From the NCBI RefSeq assembly GCF_024519315.1, contig NZ_JANIIC010000033.1, forward strand, positions 1 to 64,000: 64,000 bases of DNA. Direction: 5' to 3'. The notes beneath the pieces were generated by a model, which was not told where the DNA came from, searched no databases, and was given only the letters and a program-made list of their open reading frames with translations. Made by a program: the position numbers and the translations under genes. This stretch comes from Streptomyces malaysiensis subsp. samsunensis (GTDB lineage: Bacteria > Actinomycetota > Actinomycetes > Streptomycetales > Streptomycetaceae). This document shows, one piece after another, positions 57,933-64,000 of this stretch (position 1 is the stretch's first letter; each line of letters opens with the position of its first letter).

Positions 57933-60900
57933 ATGCACGACGACCGACCACTGGTGGAGGGGCGCCTGGACCGCGCGCTGCGCCAGTTCATCAGGCCCGC
58001 CCAGTACACGGCCCGGGTGCCGCTGACCCTCTCCGCATGGCGCACCCCCGGTGAGCCGGTGCCGGTCGCGGAGGCGCTGGCGGGCACGTACGAGCCGTTC
58101 ACCACCGGCACGGACTGGGGCAGTCCGTGGTCGACCTGGTGGTTCCGGCTGGAGGGCGCGGTGCCCGAGGAGTGGGCGGGGCGGCGGGTGGAGGCCGTCA
58201 TCGACCCGGGCTTCACCGACGACGGCCCGGGGTTCCAGGCCGAGGGGCTGGTGTACGACGCGGAGGGGGTGCCGATCAAGGGCATCCATCCGCGCAACCG
58301 CCATATCCCGGTCGCGGCCCCGGCGGCCGGTGGCGAGCCCGTACGACTGCTGCTGGAGGCCGCCGCCAATCCGTCCGTGCTGCGCGACGGCTTCACCCCG
58401 ACCCGGCTCGGCGATGTGCTGACCGCCGGGGACGAGCCGCTGTACCGCTTCGCCTCGGCCGAGCTGGCCGTCCTCGACGAGACCGTCTGGCATCTGGTCC
58501 TGGACATCGAGGTGCTGTCGGAGCTGATGCGCGAGCTGCCGCGGGACCGGCCGCGCCGCCATGAGATCCTGCGCGCCCTGGAGAACGCGCTGGACGCGCT
58601 CGATCTGCACGATGTCCCCGCCACCGCGGCCGCCGCCCGCGCCGAGCTGACCGAGGTGCTGAGCCGTCCCGCGCACGCGAGCGCGCACCGGGTCTCGGCG
58701 GCCGGGCACGCCCATATCGACTCGGCGTGGCTGTGGCCGCTGCGCGAGACGGTGCGCAAGGCGTCCCGTACCTTCGCCAATGTCACCGCGCTCGCGGGCG
58801 AGTACCCGGAGCTGGTCTTCGCCTGCTCACAGGCGCAGCAGTACGCCTGGGTCAAGGAGAACCAGCCGCACATCTGGGAGCGGATCAAGAAGGCGGTGGC
58901 GGACGGCAACTGGGCGCCGGTGGGCTCGATGTGGGTCGAGTCGGACGCCAATATGCCCGGCGGTGAGGCGCTGGCCCGGCAGATCGTGCACGGCAAGCGG
59001 TTCTTCCTGGAGGAGCTGGGGGTGGACACCGAGGAGATATGGCTGCCGGACTCCTTCGGCTACACCGCCGCCTTCCCGCAGCTCGCCAAGTTGGCGGGGG
59101 TGAGGTGGTTCCTCACCCAGAAGCTGTCGTGGAACCAGTCCAACAAGATGCCGCACCACAGCTTCTGGTGGGAGGGCATCGACGGCACCCGGGTCTTCAC
59201 CCACTTCCCGCCGGTGGACACCTACAACGCCCAATTCAGCGCCGCCGAACTCGCCCACGCCGAGCGGAACTTCGCCGACAAGGGGCTGGCCACGCGCTCG
59301 CTGGTGCCCTTCGGCTACGGCGACGGCGGTGGCGGCCCGACCCGCGAGATGATGGAGAAGGCGCGGCGGCTCGCCTCCCTGGAGGGCTCGCCGACCGTCG
59401 AGATCCAGCCACCTTCGGCGTTCTTCACGGAGGCCGAGCGGGAGTACGGGGCCAAGGCGCCGGTGTGGTCGGGCGAGCTGTATCTGGAGCTGCACCGGGC
59501 CACGTACACCACCCAGGCCAAGACCAAACAGGGCAACCGGCGCAGCGAGCATCTGCTGCGGGAGGCCGAGCTGTGGGCCACCGCCGCCGCGCTGCACACA
59601 CCCGGCTACGCCTATCCGTACGACGCCCTGGACCGGATCTGGAAGACGGTGCTGCTGCACCAGTTCCACGACATCCTGCCCGGCTCGTCGATCGCCTGGG
59701 TGCACCGCGAGGCGCGGGACACCTACGAGATGGTCTTCGCCGAGCTGGAGGGGATCGTCGCGGAGGCGGTGGCGGCGCTGGGCGGCGGCGGACCCACCGT
59801 TCTCAACGCCTCGCCGTACGAGCGCGAGGAGATCGCCGTCCTGGACGCGGAGACCGCGGCCGCCCTGCCGTCGGGGGCCCCGGTCCAGCCGCTGGACGAG
59901 GGCCGTACGGCGGTCGCGGTGCGGGTCGCCGGGCTGGGCGCGGCACCCCTGGGCGCCGCCCCGCGGGCCGCGGCCGCCACCAGTGGCGCACCCCATGGGG
60001 CACCGCCGGTGACCGCCCTGAGCGACGGCCAGTCCATCGTCCTGGACAACGACCGGCTGCGGGTGACCATCGACGCCGAGGGGCTGCTGACCTCGGTACT
60101 GGACCTGGACGCGAGCCGTGAGGTGCTGGCCCCGGGCTCCCGCGGCAACCTCCTCCAGCTCCACCCCGACCACCCCAACCACTGGGACGCCTGGGACATC
60201 GACCGGCACTACCGCCGCTCCCACACCGATCTGACCGGCGCCGAGTCCGTCGAGCTGATCGAGTCCGGCCCGCTGCGCGCCACGGTCCGGGTCATACGGT
60301 CCTTCGGCGCCTCCCGCATCACCCAGGAGCTGACGCTGGCCGCGGGCGACCGGCGTCTCGACATCGCCACGGAGGTGGACTGGCAGGAGTCGGAGAAGGT
60401 CCTCAAGGCGGCGTTCCCGCTGGACATCCACGCCAAGGTGTCCACCGCGGAGATCCAGTTCGGCCATGTGGACCGCGCCACCCACACCAACACCAGCTGG
60501 GACGCGGCCCGGTTCGAGATCTGCGCACACCGCTGGCTGCGGGTCGCCGAGCCCGGGTACGGGACGGCGGTGCTCAACGACTCCACGTACGGCCACGATG
60601 TGACCCGTACGGCGCATGACACGGGCGAGGGCACCGACAGCGCGGGCGAGGGCGAGGTGCTGGGCACCACCGTGCGGCTCACCCTGCTGCGCGCCCCGCA
60701 CAGCCCCGACCCGGAGACCGACCTGGGCGTCCACCGCTTCCGCTACGCCCTGCTGCCGGGCGCGGGCGTCGCCGAGGCGGTGGCCGAGGGACTCGCCCTC
60801 AACCTGCCGCTGCGCACCGTGCCCGCCGGACCGGCCGAGCGGGCGCCAGTGGTGTCGGTGGACAACCCCGCGATCACGATCGAGTCGGTCAAGCTGGCCG

Positions 60901-61112
60901 AGGACCGCAGCGGCGATGTGGTGGTGCGGCTGTACGAGTCCCAGGGCGGCCGGGCGGCGGGCACGCTGGTCACCGGCTTCCCGGTGCTCGGGGCGGATGT
61001 GACGGACCTGCTGGAGCGGCCACTCCACGAGGCGGCCACGGGCCCGGGCGGGCTGACCCTGGCCCTGCGCCCGCACCAGATCCTCACGCTGCGGCTGCGG
61101 CCGGTGGGGTGA
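57933..61112 (+). CDS. GH38 alpha-mannosidase
   Basis: The product is 1059 residues from ATG 57933, with GAGGAG 6 bases upstream. It has no signal peptide, so it is cytoplasmic. Glyco_hydro_38N motifs: AAGHAHIDSAWLWPLRETVR with zinc His/Asp, VGSMWVESDANMPGGEALAR with the nucleophile Asp, WLPDSFGYTAAFPQLAKLAG, and QFHDILPGSSIAWVHREARD with zinc His/Asp. The middle helical and C-terminal beta domains are complete (LQLHPDHPNHWDAWDIDRHY, YALLPGAGVAEAVAEGLALN). It removes alpha-linked mannose from oligosaccharides. Convergent with the TPP-enzyme gene, a 12-bp hairpin lies between them. Confidence 0.95.
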   Translation: MHDDRPLVEGRLDRALRQFIRPAQYTARVPLTLSAWRTPGEPVPVAEALAGTYEPFTTGTDWGSPWSTWWFRLEGAVPEEWAGRRVEAVIDPGFTDDGPGFQAEGLVYDAEGVPIKGIHPRNRHIPVAAPAAGGEPVRLLLEAAANPSVLRDGFTPTRLGDVLTAGDEPLYRFASAELAVLDETVWHLVLDIEVLSELMRELPRDRPRRHEILRALENALDALDLHDVPATAAAARAELTEVLSRPAHASAHRVSAAGHAHIDSAWLWPLRETVRKASRTFANVTALAGEYPELVFACSQAQQYAWVKENQPHIWERIKKAVADGNWAPVGSMWVESDANMPGGEALARQIVHGKRFFLEELGVDTEEIWLPDSFGYTAAFPQLAKLAGVRWFLTQKLSWNQSNKMPHHSFWWEGIDGTRVFTHFPPVDTYNAQFSAAELAHAERNFADKGLATRSLVPFGYGDGGGGPTREMMEKARRLASLEGSPTVEIQPPSAFFTEAEREYGAKAPVWSGELYLELHRATYTTQAKTKQGNRRSEHLLREAELWATAAALHTPGYAYPYDALDRIWKTVLLHQFHDILPGSSIAWVHREARDTYEMVFAELEGIVAEAVAALGGGGPTVLNASPYEREEIAVLDAETAAALPSGAPVQPLDEGRTAVAVRVAGLGAAPLGAAPRAAAATSGAPHGAPPVTALSDGQSIVLDNDRLRVTIDAEGLLTSVLDLDASREVLAPGSRGNLLQLHPDHPNHWDAWDIDRHYRRSHTDLTGAESVELIESGPLRATVRVIRSFGASRITQELTLAAGDRRLDIATEVDWQESEKVLKAAFPLDIHAKVSTAEIQFGHVDRATHTNTSWDAARFEICAHRWLRVAEPGYGTAVLNDSTYGHDVTRTAHDTGEGTDSAGEGEVLGTTVRLTLLRAPHSPDPETDLGVHRFRYALLPGAGVAEAVAEGLALNLPLRTVPAGPAERAPVVSVDNPAITIESVKLAEDRSGDVVVRLYESQGGRAAGTLVTGFPVLGADVTDLLERPLHEAATGPGGLTLALRPHQILTLRLRPVG

Positions 61113-61139
61113 GGGGCTGACGGCCGGGGCTTCCCGGCC

Positions 61140-61168
61140 GGCCGGGGCTCGGAAGTCGAGCCCCGGCC
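61140..61168. terminator. Hairpin between mannosidase and TPP enzyme genes
   Basis: GGCCGGGGCTCG (61140-61151) pairs perfectly with CGAGCCCCGGCC (61157-61168), 5-nt loop, 27 bp after the mannosidase stop and 27 bp before the stop of the convergent gene. It can serve both. Confidence 0.85.
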
Positions 61169-61195
61169 TGCCGGGGGCCCGGAGACTGCTCATGT

Positions 61196-62938
61196 TCAGG
61201 GGCGCGGCACGTTGCGGAGGTTCGAGCGGGCCATCTGGACCATCTTGCCGACGCCCCCTTCCAGCACCATCCTGCTGGCCGAGAGCGCGAAGCCGGTCAC
61301 CATCTCCGCCTTGATCTTCGGCGGGATGGACAGCGCGTTGGGGTCCGTGACGATGTCCAGGAGCGCGGGCCCCTTGTGGTGCAGTGCGGCGCGCAGCGCG
61401 GACCGCAGCCGCTTGGGCTTCTCCACCCGCTCGCCGTACACCCCGGCGGCGCGGGCGATCTGGGCGAAGTCGGGGTTGCGGTAGGCCGTGCCGTACGGGG
61501 GCAGGCCCGAGACCAGCATCTCCAGCTCGACCATGCTCAGCGCGGAGTTGTTGAAGAGGATCACCTTCACCGGCAGGTCGTACTGGACGAGGGTGAGGAA
61601 GTCGCCCATCAGCATGGTGAATCCGCCGTCGCCGGACATCGAGATCACCTGGCGGCGGCGGTCCATGAACTGGGCGCCGATCGCCTGCGGCAGCGCGTTG
61701 GCCATCGAACCGTGGGTGAAGGAGCCGATCACCCGGCGGCGGCCGTTGGGGGACAGATAGCGCGCGGCCCACACATTGCACATCCCGGTGTCCACGGTGA
61801 AGATCGCGTCGTCGGCGGCCTCCTCGTCCAGCACCGAGGCCACGTACTCCGGGTGGATCGGGATATGCCGGTCGACCCTGCGGGTGTACGCCTTGACCAC
61901 GCCCTCCAGCGCGTCGGCGTGCTTCTTCAGCATGCGGTCGAGGAAGCGGCGGTCGGCCTTGGGGTGCACCTTCGGCGTCAGACAGCCCAGCGTCTCCCGG
62001 ACATCGCCCCAGACGGCCAGGTCCAGCTTGGAGCGGCGGCCCAGGTGTTCGGCGCGTACGTCCACCTGCACGGTCCGCACATCGGCGGGCAGGAAGGCGC
62101 CATACGGGAAGTCGGTGCCCAGCAGGATCAGCAGATCGCACTCATGGGTGGCCTCGTAGGCCGCGCCGTAGCCGAGCAGACCGCTCATGCCGACGTCGTA
62201 CGGGTTGTCGTACTGGATCCACTCCTTGCCGCGCAGGGCGTGCCCCACCGGCGCCTTCACCAGCTCGGCAAAGGCCATCACCTCATCGTGTGCCCCGGCG
62301 CAGCCCCTGCCGCAGAAGAGCGTCACCCGCTCCGCCCGGTTGACCATGGCGGCCAGCCGGTCGATCTCCGCGTCGCCCGGACGCACGGTGGGCCGGGAGG
62401 TCACCAGGGCGTGCTCCTCGGCACGCTCGGGCGCCGGACGGGCGGCGATATCACCGGGGAGGGCCACCACGCTGACCCCGCTGCGGCCGATCGCGTGCTG
62501 AACGGCGGTCTGCACGACGCGGGGCATCTGCTGGGGGTGGGAGATCAGCTCGCAGTAGTGGCTGCACTCCTGGAACAGCCGCTCGGGGTGGGTCTCCTGG
62601 AAGTAGCTGGTGCCGATCTCGCTGCTGGGGATGTGCGAGGCGAGGGCGAGGACCGGGGCCATGGAACGGTGGGCGTCGTAGAGCCCGTTGATCAGATGGA
62701 CATGCCCGGGGCCGCAGGAGCCCGCGCAGGCGGCGAGGGACCCGGTGAGCTGCGCCTCCGCACCGGCGGCGAACGCGGCGGTCTCCTCGTGCCGCACCTG
62801 GATCCACTCGATCGCGGCGTTGCGGCGGATCGCGTCCACCACGGGGTTGAGGCTGTCGCCCACCACCCCGTACATCCGCCGCACCCCGGCGCGCACCAGG
62901 ATGTCCACGTATTGCTCCGCCACGGTCTGCTTGGCCAT
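61196..62938 (-). CDS. TPP-dependent pyruvate oxidase/dehydrogenase (PoxB-like)
   Basis: The product is 580 residues from ATG 62938, with GAGGG 7 bases upstream. Three TPP-enzyme domains: pyrimidine-binding (AEQYVDILVRAGVRRMYGVV, IQVRHEETAAFAAGAEAQLT with the catalytic Glu), central (VTLFCGRGCAGAHDEVMAFA), and PP-binding with the GDG...NN motif (MSGDGGFTMLMGDFL to VILFNNSALSMVELEM). The LACAGSCGPGHVHLINGLYD block fits pyruvate:quinone oxidoreductase (PoxB) more than acetolactate synthase. It probably oxidises pyruvate to acetate and CO2 at the membrane in stationary phase. The C-terminal membrane-binding tail is uncertain. Confidence 0.9.
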   Translation of the reverse strand: MAKQTVAEQYVDILVRAGVRRMYGVVGDSLNPVVDAIRRNAAIEWIQVRHEETAAFAAGAEAQLTGSLAACAGSCGPGHVHLINGLYDAHRSMAPVLALASHIPSSEIGTSYFQETHPERLFQECSHYCELISHPQQMPRVVQTAVQHAIGRSGVSVVALPGDIAARPAPERAEEHALVTSRPTVRPGDAEIDRLAAMVNRAERVTLFCGRGCAGAHDEVMAFAELVKAPVGHALRGKEWIQYDNPYDVGMSGLLGYGAAYEATHECDLLILLGTDFPYGAFLPADVRTVQVDVRAEHLGRRSKLDLAVWGDVRETLGCLTPKVHPKADRRFLDRMLKKHADALEGVVKAYTRRVDRHIPIHPEYVASVLDEEAADDAIFTVDTGMCNVWAARYLSPNGRRRVIGSFTHGSMANALPQAIGAQFMDRRRQVISMSGDGGFTMLMGDFLTLVQYDLPVKVILFNNSALSMVELEMLVSGLPPYGTAYRNPDFAQIARAAGVYGERVEKPKRLRSALRAALHHKGPALLDIVTDPNALSIPPKIKAEMVTGFALSASRMVLEGGVGKMVQMARSNLRNVPRP

Positions 62939-62973
62939 CGCGCGCCCTCATCCTTTTCGTCCTGGTTGGATGG

Positions 62974-63001
62974 GGTGGGTGACGTTTGCCCGTCACCCAC
63001 C
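62974..63001. terminator. Hairpin between TPP-enzyme and PP2C-like genes
   Basis: GGTGGGTGACG (62974-62984) pairs perfectly with CGTCACCCACC (62991-63001), loop tttgcc, followed by TTTTG on the plus strand. It lies 30 bp past the stop of the leftward PP2C-like gene and should end that transcript. Confidence 0.75.
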
Positions 63002-63030
63002 TTTTGTCCATCAACCCATGGACGGCACGC

Positions 63031-64000
63031 TTACGCCTCCCAGACGGCGGCCGCCGTACGGTCGTCGGCGTATCCCTTCACCCCGGTCTGGGCATCGGCG
63101 AGGAACGCGGCGAGGCCCGGCGGCTCCGCCGTGCCCCAGCGTTCGGCCAAGCGGCCGGCGAGGGCCGCCTCGCCGCGCAGGGGGTCGGCGAGGCCCGCGC
63201 TGCACAGCAGAAGGGTGTCGCCCGGTCGGGCGACGGAGGCGCGGAAACGGAAGGGCCCGTGGGCGGGGGCGGGGTCGGGGTTCGGTTCCCGGCTCGGGTT
63301 GGGGTCGTGGGACGGCCGCTGGACGGGCGGGCGGCCGCCGTAGCCGAGGACGGGGCCGCCCACGGTGTCCCGCTCGCCCCCTTCGGGTTCCAGGTCCTGC
63401 CAGACGCCGTCACGCAACCGGAACAGCCCGCCGTCACCGACGCCGAAGAACACCCGGGTACGGCAGGCCGGATGCGCCGGGAGCAGCAGACAGCGCAACG
63501 ACGCGGTGTGGTCGGCGGGCGCGAGTCCGCGTACGGTCGCGCCCGCGCGCAGCCGCCCGTAGGCACGGCCGGTGAGCCGATTCAGCCCGGAGCTGAGCGC
63601 GCCGCGATTGGCGGTGTGGATGTCCTCGGTCAGCCGGGGCTGATTGCTGCCGACCGCCCCGGCGATCCACTCGCACAGCTCGCGGGCCACCCGGTGCGCC
63701 CCCGGAACCGCCCGCTGCCCGGTCGCCACGGCGATCAGGATGAGGGCGCTGTCCCCGGTCCCGAACCGCACCGCGAGCAACGCGTCCCGCCGCGGCTCGC
63801 CCCGATAGCGTGCCGCGTCGCCGCGCACCGAGGCGGCCCGGAGCGTCAGCGTGCCGTAGCGGGCCCCCTCCAGCACGGTGTCGGGCACCAGATCCCGAAG
63901 ATCCTCGGGATCGGCGACGGGCAGTGTGGTCGGCTCGGCCTCGTACGTGGGCGGCTCGTCCCCCACATACGAAGCCGCCGCGGCCCGCCAGGGCCGGGAG
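63031..64000 (-). CDS. PP2C-like protein, 5' end outside the window
   Basis: The frame is open from the stop at 63031 to the window edge (SRPWRAAAASYVGDEPPTYE at the visible start), so the true N-terminus lies beyond 64000. At least 320 residues are coded. Signs of a PP2C-like phosphatase: LTLRAASVRGDAARYRGEPR, DALLAVRFGTGDSALILIAV, TRVFFGVGDGGLFRLRDGVW, DTLLLCSAGLADPLRGEAAL and a final ADDRTAAAVWE. The canonical metal-binding DG appears in GVGDGG rather than the usual DGMGG loop, so activity is uncertain. A Pro/Asn-rich insert (HDPNPSREPNPDPAPAHGPF) interrupts the domain. The usual full-length protein is longer at the N-terminus. Confidence 0.8.
   Translation of the reverse strand, partial: SRPWRAAAASYVGDEPPTYEAEPTTLPVADPEDLRDLVPDTVLEGARYGTLTLRAASVRGDAARYRGEPRRDALLAVRFGTGDSALILIAVATGQRAVPGAHRVARELCEWIAGAVGSNQPRLTEDIHTANRGALSSGLNRLTGRAYGRLRAGATVRGLAPADHTASLRCLLLPAHPACRTRVFFGVGDGGLFRLRDGVWQDLEPEGGERDTVGGPVLGYGGRPPVQRPSHDPNPSREPNPDPAPAHGPFRFRASVARPGDTLLLCSAGLADPLRGEAALAGRLAERWGTAEPPGLAAFLADAQTGVKGYADDRTAAAVWEA

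Noticed and set aside
58827..62141. 1104-codon leftward open frame
   Set aside because: It is the antisense of the GH38 mannosidase plus part of the TPP-enzyme gene, is extremely Arg/Gly/His-rich, has no domain and contradicts two well-supported genes.

Overview
The window is chromosomal DNA of a Streptomyces or very close relative. It is extremely GC-rich, GTG starts are common, SD sequences are AGGAGG-like, genes often overlap by ATGA, and most proteins are recognisable Streptomyces families (AIM24, DUF2637, SalK-like, PucR, actinobacterial RNase Sa, GNAT, XRE, TetR, GntR, IclR). From memory, the gene content and order from the ROK kinase to the TPP enzyme resembles one arm of the S. coelicolor chromosome (about SCO6260 down to SCO6155). 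That match was not computed. No tRNA, rRNA, CRISPR array or antibiotic cluster was seen.

Layout. 1-4199 is decayed accessory DNA: the tail of one DDE transposase abutting a truncated, frameshifted IS3-family element, a broken unknown ORF, a frameshifted and internally deleted OLD-family nuclease gene, an IS5-like scrap, one intact GNAT gene and about 770 bp without a gene. 4200-10318 is a leftward sugar ABC operon (binding protein, permease, ATPase) with a ROK kinase, a membrane-anchored protein and a GntR/UTRA regulator that has a palindrome upstream. 10404-18872 holds a HAAS-like membrane protein, a TetR regulator, a PheC-like secreted dehydratase, a KDPG aldolase with a KDG kinase, a secreted RNase Sa, an XRE-cupin regulator with a small membrane protein, an AIM24 protein and a frameshifted SalK-like gene. 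19004-24659 is accessory-looking: an EF-hand protein, an XRE-TPR regulator divergent from two small ORFs, and a 1058-residue NACHT-LRR (NLR-like) protein.

24673-34466 and 46242-53743 together encode purine catabolism. XdhC and a three-subunit xanthine dehydrogenase with its PucR regulator make urate. Uricase and an in-frame OHCU decarboxylase/HIU hydrolase fusion make allantoin, with an 8-oxoguanine deaminase in the same operon. Allantoinase and allantoicase, beside an IclR regulator (AllR-like), release ureidoglycolate and urea, and malate synthase assimilates the glyoxylate. A MobA-like nucleotidyltransferase fits the molybdenum cofactor need of xanthine dehydrogenase. No ureidoglycolate lyase is visible. 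The promoters of malate synthase and of the uricase operon share a TTCAAC-N6-TTGA element whose right half is the -35 box, which suggests co-regulation.

34600-46063 contains a thiamine-binding-like protein with an HTH protein, a zinc-ribbon protein with a degenerate Mrr-like domain, a lipoprotein metallopeptidase, two acyl-CoA synthetases beside a GAF-LuxR regulator, a CorA Mg transporter preceded by a proline-rich leader ORF and a stem-loop, a Tat-exported phospholipase C and a GH6 glycosidase. 53909-64000 carries a TPR-like protein, a FadR-type GntR, a DUF2637 protein, an anti-sigma-like ATPase, a GH38 alpha-mannosidase, a pyruvate oxidase-like TPP enzyme and a PP2C-like protein cut by the window edge.

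The less ordinary signals are the corA leader ORF with its hairpin, long low-complexity insertions inside conserved domains of three proteins (GH6, xanthine dehydrogenase 2Fe-2S subunit, PucR), the shared promoter element, the fused urate-pathway enzyme with its own internal start, and the NACHT-LRR protein.
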